DNA of 64,000 bases, from NCBI GenBank assembly GCA_023052935.1, contig CM041292.1:103111906-103175905 (forward strand), read 5' to 3'. Position 1 is the stretch's first letter; every line of letters starts with the position of its first letter. The position numbers and the translations under genes are program-made. Shown piece after piece: positions 19,095 through 30,409 of the stretch. This DNA comes from Piezodorus guildinii. Its lineage: Eukaryota; Arthropoda; Insecta; Hemiptera; Pentatomidae. The notes below the pieces were generated by a model. The model was not told the DNA's origin. It ran no database searches and saw only the letters and a program-made list of their open reading frames with translations.

Positions 19095-19800
19095 GGATAG
19101 TAAGTGAAAGTATTGAGGTGGTGATAATTTGTAATTTGAGTTTTCACCGAAAATACACGTTTTAAGGTCTCCTGAGTCCTATTAACCAAGTCCCGCAAAA
19201 TTCAGTGTGTCTGAAATGTTTCAGCTACTTTTTCATCAAAATCGCCGAACTAGATGAACCACCTTACACCCTGTATTTCACACCTTTTTATGAACCTCTC
19301 GAAAACTGCTCTAATAAATTTGATTAAACTCGCCATCTCGATGTAAAATTCAACGGGCTTTAATACCATCTAGGTTTATTTCTGATTGAAATAGTCTGAC
19401 AAGACTTACAAGCCGAAAATTTAAATTTTCTTCCTCTGAAATATCTTCAATTTTTCAGATTTCAAAAAATTAGAAACAATGTCATGTTAGCATTGATAAA
19501 TAACAGATAGATATGCTAGTTGAGCTAATTTGATAAACAATTAAAGGAGAAAAGTGCAAACATATTTTTGATGCAATTTTGTTATTTTTGAACACAATAA
19601 TAATAATATAGATGTATAATATACTGTTGGAGAGCTAAAGATTTTAGAAAACATAGTATCTAATACACGGAATCGTAAAAGTTAATAGAGGGTGATGAAA
19701 ATCCTATGAAACTACTGATTGTTGTAGATAAAAATATAATAGATTAATTAATAAAACACATGTTTCGATTGAAATCCAATTTAATTAATTGTTTTTTAAT
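19095..19800 (-). repeat. ACTTACCT-family copy
   Basis: Inverted copy starting inside the terminal hairpin (ATAGTAAGTGAAAGTATTG). It proceeds through the family core in reverse order (ACACGTTTTAAGG; GATTAAACTCGCCATCTCGA; GCTTTAATACCATCTAGG; GGAGAGCTAAAGATTTTAG; AAACACATGTTTCGATTG). Its outer ACTTACCT end is replaced by the next copy's hairpin at 19801. The two copies sit head to tail without spacer. Confidence 0.85.
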
Positions 19801-20290
19801 TTCCCTTACCTATATATTAAATATTTGGTAAGGGAATGTATTGCGACAGTAAAAATTTTTGAATTCTAGTATTCAACGGAAATACACGTTTAAGGGTACC
19901 CTGAGTCCAAAAAACGAAGACCCGGAAAAATGTTTGTGTTTGTGGTATCTCTCGGGCGAAAACGATAAGTCCTAAGAAACTGAAATATCATATCTAAGAC
20001 TATACGCCCGAGATGTTACAAAAACTTTTTCGTCAAAATCAGCTGACCGGAAGTGCTACATTACACCATGCATTTTACACCTTTTTACGTTTCCCTCAAA
20101 AACGGCTCTAATGATTTTGATTAAACTCACTGTATGGATGTAAAATTTAATTGGATTTAATATGATGTGGGTTTCATTCTGATTGAAATAGTCTGGCAAG
20201 GCTTAAATGCTGATATTTATAATGTTCTTCCTCTAAAGTACATTTTGTAGATTCTATAAAAATAACTAGATCATCTTGTTACCATTGATA
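19801..20290 (-). repeat. ACTTACCT-family copy, truncated
   Basis: Begins with the hairpin CCCTTACCTATATATTAAAT / ATTTGGTAAGGG (19802-19835), then the core as far as 'accattgataaaaaaaataa'. The remaining ~250 bp is lost where an unrelated, less AT-rich segment starts at about 20291. Confidence 0.85.
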
Positions 20291-20735
20291 AAAAAAATAA
20301 TTTAAAATTTTATTTTATCCATTCACCTTGCGGCAGACTACCGCGAGACAGGGGATTGTTGACACAGACTAAGACAGGGCTAAGTAAGGTAGACAATAGG
20401 CAGCAACAATGGCTGTGACTGGCGGAGCGCTATTAGTGCTGGGCTACCGGTTGCATATGAATGGCCTTAGCCACTCCCAGATTAAGGCACGATATTCCCA
20501 TTACCACTCCAGGTCATCACCTTATCTCCTTAATAACTGATCCAGTTATCATTTATTTATTCAAAAAATTTTAAACTCACTGAATATGAATAGATTAAAA
20601 TAAAGGTATATGTAGTAAATTAAATAACATAACTGAGGATTTCAATGAAATGTATCAACGTAAGCTCAATGGCGTCATGCTTACTTTCTATCGTGAGATA
20701 TGTTGAGGATGTTGAGTTTATTTCGTTTTCACTAT
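20291..20735. other. Unassigned segment with GC-richer core (20325-20530)
   Basis: About 200 bp of balanced composition (CACCTTGCGGCAGACTACCG... to ...CCACTCCAGGTCATCACC) interrupts the AT-rich repeats. There is no box A/B pair and no open frame. It may be a SINE or LINE fragment of a family not otherwise present here. Confidence 0.3.
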
Positions 20736-21630
20736 TATTACTTCCACTTACATAAATATGAAATATATAGTAAGGTAATGTATTGCGGTCGTGAAAATTG
20801 TCGAATTCCAGTTTTCAACGAAAATACATGTTTTAGGATCCCATGAGTCCAAATGACCAATTCCCGCAAATAACCGCAACGCAGCCGTCTCTGTGTGTGT
20901 ACGCATGTGTTAAGTCTAGCGCATAAACTGAAAGTTGTACGAAACTGAAATTTCATATTTATGACAACTATACGCCTGAGATGTTATAGCAAATTTTTCA
21001 TCAAATCAGCAGAACTACTTTGTACCATGCATTTTTGACCTTTTTACGATTTTCTCAAACCTCTCCAAACATTCTTATTAAACTCGCTATATTGATGTAA
21101 AATTTAATGGGATCTAATATTATGTAGGTTTCATTCTGATTGTAATAGTCAACAGGGCTTATAAATGCCGACATTTTAAATTTTCTTCCTTTAAAGTACC
21201 TTTAATTTTGTAGAATCTATAAAATTAACAATATCATCTTTTTAGCACTGAAACAAATCGGATAAATATATAATGTGAACGAATAAGACATCTAACTAAA
21301 GGAGAAAACAGCAAAAAATTTTTTAAGTTTAATTTTTGTTGTTTTTGAACACTAGAATAATTATATAGATGTATAATATACCATTAGAAAGCTAAAGATT
21401 TTAGAAAAAATATTATTTTATACACAAAATTGTAAAACATATCTATTTGATTGTCATAGATAATAATATAATATATTATTTAATAAAAAACATGTTTCTA
21501 TTGAAATTCAATGAAATTAATTCTTTCACAATTTATTTTTATCTCTAAGTGTATTTAAAAACTATTTAAATTGATTTTAACAACGGAGGTAAGTAAAAGT
21601 CGTGTGTTGCGCTCACCAATTTTTTAAAAT
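20736..21630 (-). repeat. ACTTACCT-family copy, essentially full length
   Basis: Runs from the hairpin end (CACTTACATAAATATGAAAT, ATATAGTAAGG) through all landmarks to the outer end AACAACGGAGGTAAGTAAAAG followed by TCGTGTGTTGCGCTCACCA (quoted in parts). Length is about 890 bp, which with 29466-30355 defines the family's full size. Confidence 0.9.
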
Positions 21631-21654
21631 TTAAATTACTTAAAACCGTTTTTA

Positions 21655-21746
21655 TAAACTTTAAGTTTATGTAATAATTCTTAAATTGATTTTTAAGAAG
21701 AGCCGAGGTAAGTGAAAGTTGTGTGTTGCCCGCACCAGATTTTTTT
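21655..21746 (-). repeat. ACTTACCT-family left-end fragment
   Basis: Only the terminal ~90 bp: ...TTAAATTGATTTTTAAG, then GAGGTAAGTGAAAGTTGTGT and GTTGCCCGCACCAGA. It lies 25-30 bp beyond the end of the preceding copy, in the same orientation. Confidence 0.85.
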
Positions 21747-23239
21747 ATAAGTAGAATAGTAAAATCTTGTTTGTTAGAATTAATGGCTTGAGACTATATC
21801 AGTAGTTCGAAACAAACCCTGAGTCCTATGACGAGTTTATAGTGGAGGATATAGCTGATAATTCGAGGGGTGTACAACACAGAGAGTGGCACGGGAAAAT
21901 TAAAACCGTCACTAATGAAGGCCGCTAATGAAAACGGGACCAGCCTACCTATCTGAAGGAAACAATGACAATGGAATATATAAAATCTAGGACACAGAAG
22001 AATATATGATATAAGTAAGAAGATGCAAGTTCTGAAATACTCCCCGAGAACATACTTGTTTTGAGCATGGAACTAATAACGTTTTCTGACGCTGTACAAA
22101 GGGTAGGAAGAGACTCGAACCTGGTGTAAGATTGAATAGTGATCACTTTGTCCAGAAGAAGCTCCTAGTAATATATAACCAATTCCTGGAAATATATACC
22201 TTCCATGCACATAAAATATCTCCGGATTTAACAGGTATCCAAAATGAAAAAAAATAATTAATTTAAGACCCAGTATCTAATTATTACTTTTTAGGATAAG
22301 TCCTTCGAGCTGCGAACCAATCAAAATAGAAAGGTGACAGAAGGTGCGATAACTATGTGTTGATGGTAATATCTGAAATATCCTTAGGCTTCGACATGTG
22401 GCTTTTACATTTTGGCGACTCCCAGAGTTTGTGGTCTTTAACATCTTGTTTCTCTATGAACTATCTTCATCATTGATAAAAGGAAGGTGCCTGATTATAT
22501 GATTAACAAGGATGATATGTTATCCAATGGTTATAAATTAAAATATTATGAGTCAGAAAGCAGAGCTATGAGGCTCTACATAACCGAAATTCTATCCTAG
22601 TCTATCATATCCTATTCTTAATACTCCATTTTGCTTCGGAAAATTTGTAATGATCCTTGATGGACCTATCAGGTTCAAATTAAAAATAAATATGCAGTCA
22701 CTGTAAGAAAAAAAAAATCTGTGTTATCGATAAGTGGATTGAGTAAAGGCAATAGAAATATATATCATTAGCTAAACGACACAAATATACTATTTGATAA
22801 TAGCCTTATTTTTGCAAAATTTGTAAATGATCATTAATAACTTTAAAAAGAAAATTGAAGGATTTGATCCTCTGGATTCCTTTCTCAAGCCCTGCAGCCA
22901 ACATGGCATCCGACTGCACCCGATCCGTCTACTTTCACTCACCTGGTAGTCTCATTTGTTACTCCATTCAGGTTCACAGTCAAAACACGGTCTGTAATGA
23001 GTCAATGTGAGATTTATGAGATGAATTCTATTTGATGGCTGGTATAATCTGTGTTAGGAAGAGTAAATGTTGCTTTAATGGCTAAAACTAGTTCATGAAA
23101 TGCCTTTTATGAAAGTTTTTATTTGAACCTTTCACATTCCCGCTGAATATTTTTATCTAAATGGATCATTCTAGCAATTGGAGGTACTAAATTTATCATA
23201 TGAATATGCATAAAATATTTTCTATAAAAAGTAACATCG
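21747..23239. other. Unassigned stretch
   Basis: About 1.5 kb without a recognisable repeat, open frame or RNA motif. The base composition is slightly less AT-rich around 21850-22000 and 22870-23000. It could be unique intergenic DNA. Confidence 0.4.
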
Positions 23240-23398
23240 CTATGTGTAAAAAAATCTGGTGCGCGCAACACACAACTTTTGGTCTTAAACATTTTTAAAT
23301 ACAGGTAGAGATAAAAATATATTGTTAAAGAATGAATTAAATTGAATTTAAATAGAAACATGTGTTTTGTTTAATAATCTATTAAAACATTACCTTAT

Positions 23399-23687
23399 TT
23401 GTTGTTTATTTATTTAAAGCGTCACTTTATGCTACTATGGCTAATCGGACGATGCTACAGTGGGAGTCCTAAATTTTGCCTATCCAGGTTTTATTAGGAT
23501 AGGGATCTTCAACGAGTACCTGACATCGCACAGGCTCGGGACCACCTTTTAACGTCCCCTCCGAAGGACGGCATAACTAAGGATTTTTTACTCCCATTAA
23601 AAAATCCTAGGACCCCCTGCGGGTTTGAACCCGTGACCTTTGGCATGGGAGGCTGTTACGCTAGCTACCCAGCTACAAGTGATCCCT
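23399..23687 (-). mobile_element. tRNA-derived SINE, family S, copy 1
   Basis: On the minus strand it begins GGGATCACTTGTAGCTGGG (box A region: TAGCTGGGTAGCTAGCGTA) and carries box B as GGGTTCAAACCCGC, then a ~200-bp unrelated body (GCGATGTCAGGTACTCGTT; GACTCCCACTGTAGCATCGT) and a tail AAATAAATAAACAAC. Pol III promoter boxes and a body shared with three other copies here define a SINE, not a tRNA gene. Confidence 0.9.
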
Positions 23688-24158
23688 TAAATCATTATCT
23701 TATACAATCAGTTTTTTCGGCTTTTTGTCACTCTCCATAAACAACTACATTTTTGCGTAAGATAATAATTTTTCTAAAATCTTTAGCTTTCTAATAGTAT
23801 ACTATTCATATATATTACTATTTTTATGTTCCAAAACACAACTATTCCATACAAAAATATTTTTTTCTCTTTTCCCCTTTCGTTGGATATCGAATACGTT
23901 CAGCTTATATATTATTCCATGTTTTATCAATGCTATCAAGATGATATGGTTAATTTATTCAAATAGACAAAATTAAAGGTAATTTAGAGGAAAAAATTTA
24001 AACTATCAGCGTTTAAGCCCTGTTAGACTATTTCCATCAGAACGAAACCTACACGGTATTAAAGCCCATTAAACTTTACATCGATACAGTGAGTTTAATC
24101 AAAATCGTTTAGAAGTTTTTGAGAAAGTCGTAAAAAAAGTGAAAATGCATTGTACATA

Positions 24159-24542
24159 TGAGACGTTGATTTCCAAAAGGTACTATAACCATTTTAGGAA
24201 ATTTTACAGGAAGCGCGAAAATCTCTCATTACTATATTATTAAATCAGCTAATTTGGATCTTTTTGCATTAAAATTTAGAATTAATTTTTTCTATAATAA
24301 TAACATCATATTAAAGTTATGAAATGAATTTTTTTAGAATGAATTCGAACGAAAATAAATGCGTAATTAGTACATTAAGAAAATGACCTTATTTCTAAAT
24401 CGCGTTTTTTAAGGACTTGAGAGGTCATTAGATAACATCAAATAGAATATTTAGATTAAACTAAATGATGGGAATACAAATATACAAAAAAATCAATTAC
24501 GTAAAAAATGTCCTTTAGTACCTTTTGGAAATCAACTTCTCA
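24159..24542 (-). mobile_element. 385-bp MITE, copy 1, with ~27-bp TIRs
   Basis: Ends TGAGACGTTGATTTCCAAAA / TTTTGGAAATCAACTTCTCA are inverted repeats. The element is flanked by TA at 24157-24158 and 24543-24544. The interior is AT-rich with no open frame and matches the copies at 34716-35100 and 59968-60352 in inverse orientation. Confidence 0.92.
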
Positions 24543-24701
24543 TATAATGTAGATCTTCCGGGCAGCCGATTTTAAAAGAAAAAGTTATTAACATCTCGGC
24601 CCTATAGTTGTCTCACATATAAAATTTCAGTTTCGTACGACTTTTCGTTCTTGCGTTAGAATTACCACAAACACACGAACACACACACACAAACACACAC
24701 A

Positions 24702-24977
24702 GGGATACTTGTAGCTGGGTGGCTAGCATTACAGCTTCCTATGCCAAAGGTCACGGGGTCAAACCCGCAGGGGGTCCAAGAATTTTTTAATGGGAGTAAA
24801 AAATCCTTAGTTATGCCGTCCTTCGGAGAGGACGTTAAAAGGTGGTCCCTAGCCTGTGCGATGTCAGGTACTCGTTAAAGATCCCTATCCCAATAAAATC
24901 TGGATAAGTAAAATTTAGGACTCCCACTGTAGCATCGTCCGATTAGCCATAGTAGCTTAAAGTGACGTTAAATAAAC
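24702..24977 (+). mobile_element. tRNA-derived SINE, family S, copy 2
   Basis: GGGATACTTGTAGCTGGGTG head, box B GGGGTCAAACCCGC, shared body and an A/C-rich tail (AAATAAACAAAAAAAACAAA). Inserted into the (CA)n segment of the ACTTACCT repeat copy, which resumes at about 25005. Confidence 0.9.
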
Positions 24978-25150
24978 AAAAAAAACAAACAAACATACGC
25001 ATACTTTTTTGTGGGACTTGGTTAATTAGACCTGGGGACCCTAAAACGTATATTTCTGTTGAAAACTGGAATTAAACAATTTTCACGATCGCAATACCTT
25101 CCCTTACTATATACACGTATTTAATATGTAGGTAAGTGAAAGTAAAAATG

Positions 25151-25610
25151 TACCGGAGGCTTTTAAAATATTTTAAGATCAATTGAGTTATATAGTGTGA
25201 TATTACCATCCGTGATTTATTTTATTGAAACCATGAATAAATTTTCGTAAAAATCCTACACTTTATGGTTTGCATAGAAACTTAATGTGACATCTCCCAA
25301 GAAAGTATACTTTTAAGTATGTTATATAAATCATCAAGGCTTTCCCTCATCTTTTATGGTCGGTATAAAATATTGTTGTCGATTAATACTAAAAATTATG
25401 TTGTGAGCTCCTTTACGGCTTTCGGTAAAGCGGCCTCGACAAAGAACTGATGAAAGGTCTGCAGATTATTCTCTGACCCCTAAAAAAAAAGATACGCTGC
25501 GTCAATCACCCAACTTTCACCTACATCCGTAATTGAAATAATATTTTAATATAAGATAGTAGGAACATTAATTATAAAAGCTTTATATTATTTATTTTTT
25601 TAGTTTCCTT
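25151..25610. other. Unassigned AT-rich stretch
   Basis: No landmarks, apart from a short less AT-rich block at 25410-25480. No open frame. Confidence 0.4.
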
Positions 25611-25613
25611 GGA

Positions 25614-25657
25614 GGGAGCGGCGTGATCTAGAGGATAGAGCACTAGTCTACTAATTT
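25614..25657 (+). mobile_element. SINE family T, 5' head only
   Basis: GGGAGCGGCGTGATCTAGAG, then GATAGAGCACTAGTCTACT match the first ~42 bp of the SINE at 47912 with three differences. The B box and body are missing, so it is a truncated relic. Confidence 0.75.
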
Positions 25658-25944
25658 TCTTTTTCTTTTCTAGTTTTAAGTTTCCAAGGAAATGAAGTAT
25701 GGATTGCCACACTAAAGTATAGATTACCACAATAACTTATTGTTTAGATTAAATCTTGTGCTGAACAGATTTATTTTATACATCTTTATTACTTCTGCTA
25801 TTTAAAATTTTTTTTTTTATAAATTTTATTATATCTCCTTTTGTTAGTTCTCAAATTATTTCATAGTGTACATTTCAAATATCTTCCTAACTTATTATTG
25901 GTTACTTAGAATTATATGTTGTATCATTATTTTATTAAAATAAA
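25658..25944. other. AT-rich spacer
   Basis: Nothing recognised. Includes a T-rich run near 25807-25820. Confidence 0.4.
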
Positions 25945-26975
25945 AATCTGGTGCGGGCAACACACGACTTTCACTTACCTCCATTTTTCAAATCAATGAA
26001 AGAATTTTCAAATACAGTTAGAGATAAAAATACGTGAAATTATTAAGGAATTAATCAAATTAAATTTCTATAGAAACATGTGTTTCATTAAAAAATCTAT
26101 TATATTATTATCTAAAATAATCAGTTAGTTTTATGTTCATTTCATCACTCTCTATTAACTTTTAAAAGCTTGTGTATGAGGTGATATTTTTTCTAAAATC
26201 TTAAGCTTTCCAACGGAATATCATACATGTATATTACTGCTCTTATGTTCAAAAACGAAAAATTGCATTAAAAAAATATTTTTTGTTTTCACCTTTAGTT
26301 GGGTATCGAATTTATTCAATTTATATATTTACCTGTTTTTCATCAGCGTTAACAAGATAATCTAGTTATTATTATTGAATCTACTTTTATATGTAGGTTT
26401 TTTACTTAGTTTTTCCTACTACCATAGTTAATATCAATTTAATTTTACCACTAATTGTAGATTAGATAATTAGATTATAACTACCAAATGAACCAAACAT
26501 TTGATGATTGTAAGGATGTCTCATCCGAAATCATTTATAAATTTTTTGTCAATATGTAAAAATGTAAATAAAGTTTATTTCTATTCTTTCTTATTGAATC
26601 TACAAAATTGAAGATACTTTAGGGAAAGAAAATTTAAAATATCGGCATTTAAGCCCCGTCAGACCATTTTTATCCAAATAAAACCTAAATGATATTAAAG
26701 CCCATTAAATTTCACATCGATATAGCGAGTTTAATCAAAATCGTCGGAACCGTTTTCGAGAAAATAGAAAAAAGGTGCAAAATGCATGGTATAAAGTGCC
26801 TCTTCTGGTAAGCTCATTTTGATGAAAAAAGTTTTGTCTCGTCTCGAGCGTGTAGTTGTCTTAAATATGAAATTTCAGTTTCATAGAACTTACCGTTTCC
26901 GCCCGGGAGTTACCACACACACACACACACACGCACAGACCTTTTTGCACAGACTATATATAGTAAATAAAAGTA
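25945..26975 (+). repeat. ACTTACCT-family copy with a nested retroposon
   Basis: A well-preserved left end (TCTGGTGCGGGCAACACACG, then ACTTTCACTTACCT) and core. The right end is cut shortly after the (CA)n tract: hairpin sequence is only partly present (CTATATATAGTAAATAAAAG at about 26953). A 206-bp insertion at 26385-26590 splits it. Confidence 0.88.
26372..26603 (+). mobile_element. Short retroposon / LINE 3' end with 13-bp TSD
   Basis: The insert 26385-26590 is flanked by TTATTGAATCTAC at 26372-26384 and 26591-26603, a perfect 13-bp duplication. The body includes GATGTCTCATCCGAAATCAT and a tail GTAAATAAAGTTTATTTCT. A minus-strand relative lies at about 51845-52040. No coding sequence. It is either a 5'-truncated LINE or a short SINE without visible Pol III boxes. 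Confidence 0.85.
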
Positions 26976-27500
26976 AAAAGGTATGTGTAGGGATCATTAC
27001 ATCATATGGATTTCGAAAAAAAGTAAATTACATATTTTTTTATTAAAAAAACAACAAAAAAACTAAGTTGGCTTGCAAACATGTTTAAGACATGTAAACA
27101 AATAAAATAAATAAAAAAACCCGCTAATGACCAGGTTATGTAGTTAATATATACAATTTAAAAATATATATTGTTTCATTTAAAAAGTAATAATAAAATG
27201 AGAACAAATGAAAATTTGACATAAACAAATATATGAAGTTTGATAGACATCCATAATATACTATGCTGTACAGTGAAGATACCCGAAAGGTAGAAGTGGT
27301 GTGAAAGTTCTGCGGTGTCCTTGGGCCGCAAAAAGTCTCCCAAATTTGATGACCTTCAATAAATCGTATCTAGAGTTGTAGGTACACGGTTAAATAAATG
27401 TAAAAAGAGACGATATTTTACTGTCTTTGTGCCTGCTTAACAAATTCTGGTTTGTTTCTTTACAAAATTGACTTCCCATGAATTGGTAACATAACAGGAT
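26976..27500. other. Unassigned AT-rich stretch upstream of the gypsy relic
   Basis: No clear motif. It may contain eroded gag-pol sequence, but I could not read any. Confidence 0.35.
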
Positions 27501-27504
27501 CGTT

Positions 27505-28870
27505 CTTATACTGCATTCGAAATATGTGACCGCCTTTATCAATTCCTTTTGATAGCTTTTGGCCTAACGCTGGGGTTCCTTGTTTTCAACGGGTCATGGA
27601 TGACGTAATTTCAAAAGAAAAACTTAAAAAGACATATCTCGATGACGTGACAGTTTGTGGAATAGACAAAGAAGAACATGATGACAACCATAACCGATTT
27701 ATGGATGCGGTTCATATGGTTTCACAATAAACCATGAATAAAGTAAATTCTGCCAATTTTATTACGCTCCTTGGGTATAAAATTTAAAATCAAACAACTG
27801 CACCTGACCCAGAGCGTTTGGAACATCTTCGTAGCCTGCCTCCTCTAAGTAATCCAAAGGAACTACAAAGAACCATTAGACTTTTCGCTCATTACTCAAT
27901 ATGGATTCCAAATTATTCAGAAAACATTCGATACTAAAACCTTTCCCTTATCACCCGAACGGATATCAAAGTTTGAGCCACTGAAAAAAGAAATATCTAA
28001 GTCAAAGATGAGTACTATTGACGATAAAGATACATTTTTTGTCGAAACTGAGCCTCCGATTATTCCATTTCAGCAATGCTCTCCCAATCCGGCCGTCCTG
28101 TGACATTCTCTCAAAAACTAACTAACAGGAGGCATTCAGCTATAGGGAAAGAGGCTTATGCTATAGTATGCTCATTGAAGAAATGGAGACATTTTCTTTT
28201 AGGGCACTACTTCACTATTATTACTGATCAGCGCTCAGTATCTTTTATGTTCGATTTAAACCATCAGAACAAAACTAAGAATAATAAAATTCAGAAATGA
28301 CGGCTGGTATTTTCATGTTAAAATTATGATATTATCTATAGACCTGAAATATGTTTTCAAGAGTAGGTAGCTCTATTCAACCTGACAAACTGTATTTGCT
28401 GCACTGTAACTTGTGTATTCATCCTGGTGTATTCCTGATTATTCACTGGGTACGAACTGACAATTAACCATTTTCTGTAGAATGGATTCGGAAAATGAAC
28501 GCATTTTGTCCTACATGCAGTTCCATCAAGCCAAGATTCTACTTCTACACTCATTAAGGCTACAAATTCTTTTGAAAGAATCAGCATGGACTTTAAAGGT
28601 CCTCTCCCCTCGAAAACTAGAGTCAAGTACTTGACCATCATTGCCGAGTTTTCACGGTATCTATTCGCTTTTCCTTGCCCTGACATGAATTCTTCGACTG
28701 TCATTGACTGTTCCATCGTTGATTTATTCTTGATTTTCGGAACCCCCTCTTACATTCATACGACAGAGGAACTTCTTTTATTTCTCGCAAACGACAGAAC
28801 TTTCTACATTCGCATGATGTCGTAACTTCCATGTCCTCGCCTTGTAATCCGACAGGAAATAGTCAGATAA
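27505..28870 (+). pseudogene. Ty3/gypsy-type pol relic (RT, RNase H, integrase)
   Basis: A heavily frameshifted polyprotein. RT: TAFEICDRLYQF, then GVPCFQRVMDDVISKEKL and the catalytic box TYLDDVTVCGIDKEEHDDN (about 27634-27690), then LLGYKI and PDPERLEHLRSLPPLSNP (about 27806-27860). RNase H: AMLSQSGRPVTFSQKL, KEAYAIVCSLKKWRHFL, ITDQRSVSFMFD (28073-28260). Integrase core: ISMDFKGPLPSKTRVKYLT (first Asp, about 28582-28640) and IFGTPSYIHT near 28733. The order RT-RNaseH-IN is that of Ty3/gypsy elements. No LTRs were found next to it. Stops and shifts make it inactive. Confidence 0.88.
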
Positions 28871-28994
28871 AACGCGAAAACGGAACAATCTGCCAAACGG
28901 TTGCCCTGGCACATAAAAAAAAGAACCTGGAATGATCTTATTGGGAGTCGTTTCAGCTGAAAAAAAAAATAAAAAGGAAAATTTATCTATATGT

Positions 28995-29430
28995 ATTTTT
29001 TTTAAACATAATTTATTGAAATTTACAACTGTACTAAAAAAAATACAGGTAAATATGATATAAGAAAAATGACATGAAAAAGACTTGTAGAAGAACTACC
29101 CAATGGTAGCACTCCTGTAACTATTCTAAACTAGAAGGTCTCGGGGCCATCTCCTTTTTAGACGCCTCGGAGGATTGTCGGGAATTGAAGAGGAAGAAAG
29201 GATTGAAACTAGAGGATTAGGGTGGGAATGGAGTTTGTCATGAAAGGAATGTTATATATATCAGGCCAAATCAGCAACATATGGAATATTAAGAACTTTG
29301 TGGATCAGTTTATTAGTTACAAAATAATCTATATATTTAAGTCCTAAATTATGTAGAAAAGATATTATTTCCACGGTTATTTTAGAAGATAGAGAAAAAT
29401 CGATAAGATTTTCGAGACCATGTCACCGCC
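28995..29430 (-). mobile_element. Jockey-like LINE 3' fragment, family 2
   Basis: On the minus strand the coding end reads NPPRRLKRRWPRDLLV (about 29180-29135), followed by a 3' UTR (GCTACCATTGGGTAGTTCTT in that orientation) and an A-tail seen as a T run at 28995-29003. It is related to, but distinct from, the main Jockey family; a second copy is at 33517-33760. 5'-truncated, no RT. Confidence 0.8.
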
Positions 29431-29465
29431 ATTGTTCAATTTAATAAACAAATAAGTAACAAAAG

Positions 29466-30356
29466 TTTTTACTTTCACTTACCTATATATGAAATATATA
29501 GTAAGGGAAAGTATTGCGAACGTGAAAATTTTCGAATTCCAGTTTTCAACGGAAATACACGTTTTAGGGTGTCCTGAGTTCAAATGACCAAGTTCTGCAA
29601 AAACGTCTCTGTGTGTTTGTGCGTGTGTGTGTGTGGTAACTCCCGCGCGTAAACGAAAATTCCTATGAAACTGTAATTTCACATTTAACCCCCGAGATGT
29701 TACAAAAACTTTTTCAGCAAATCAGCTAACCACAAGAGCCACTTTATACCATGCATTTTGCACCTTTTTACGATTTTCTTTAAAAACCCCTTTAACGATT
29801 TTGATTAAACTCGCTATATCGATGTAGGATTTAATGGGCTTTGATATCATGCAGGTTTTATGAAAGTGCTTAAATGCCGATATTTAAAAAAAAACAAGTA
29901 TCCTCTATAGTAGCTTTAATTTTGTACATTCTTTAAAAATAACCATATCATCTTTTTACCATCAATAAAAAACAGGTAAATATATAAGTTGAACGAATTC
30001 GGTATTTGACTAAAGAAGAAAATTGAAAAAAATATTTTTTAATGCATCTCCTTTGTTTTTGAACAGAAGAATACTAATATACCATTGGAAAGCTAAAGAT
30101 TTAAAAAAAAAATATTATCTTATACACAAGCTTGTAAAGGTTAATAAAGAGTGATGAAAAGTCGATAAAGCTAATCAGCTGTTTTCGATAATAATATAAT
30201 AGATTTTTTAATAAAACACAGTTTTTATAAAAAAAATAATTTAATCAGTTCTTTAATATTTTTACTCATTTTTATCTCTGAATGTATAAGAAAATTCTTT
30301 AATCGATTATAAAAACGGAGGTTAGTGAAATTTGTCTGTTGCCCGCACCAGATTTT
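29466..30356 (-). repeat. ACTTACCT-family copy, full length (reference copy)
   Basis: Complete from the terminal hairpin (TACTTTCACTTACCTATATA / TATATAGTAAGGGAAAGTAT, 29470-29515) to the opposite end (GGAGGTTAGTGAAATTTGTC then GTTGCCCGCACCAGA, to about 30352). Length about 890 bp, no open frame. It contains the (TG)n tract (29617-29633), which is (CA)n in other copies. No convincing target duplication at its edges. Confidence 0.9.
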
Positions 30357-30409
30357 TTTTTTTAATTTTTAGTGCTATTCCATAGATCGGTTGAAATCGG
30401 TCTATAAAT

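Larger units (their letters stand above)
23240..25150 (+). repeat. ACTTACCT-family copy carrying three nested insertions
   Basis: Left end AATCTGGTGCGCGCAACACA at about 23246-23265. The right end is the hairpin CCTTCCCTTACTATATACAC / TAGGTAAGTGAAAGTAAAAA (to about 25147). Between them lie a minus-strand SINE (23399-23687), a 384-bp MITE (24159-24542) and a plus-strand SINE (24702-24977). Each interrupts the repeat at a different point, and the family sequence resumes on the other side each time. The net copy is about 0.95 kb. Confidence 0.88.
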
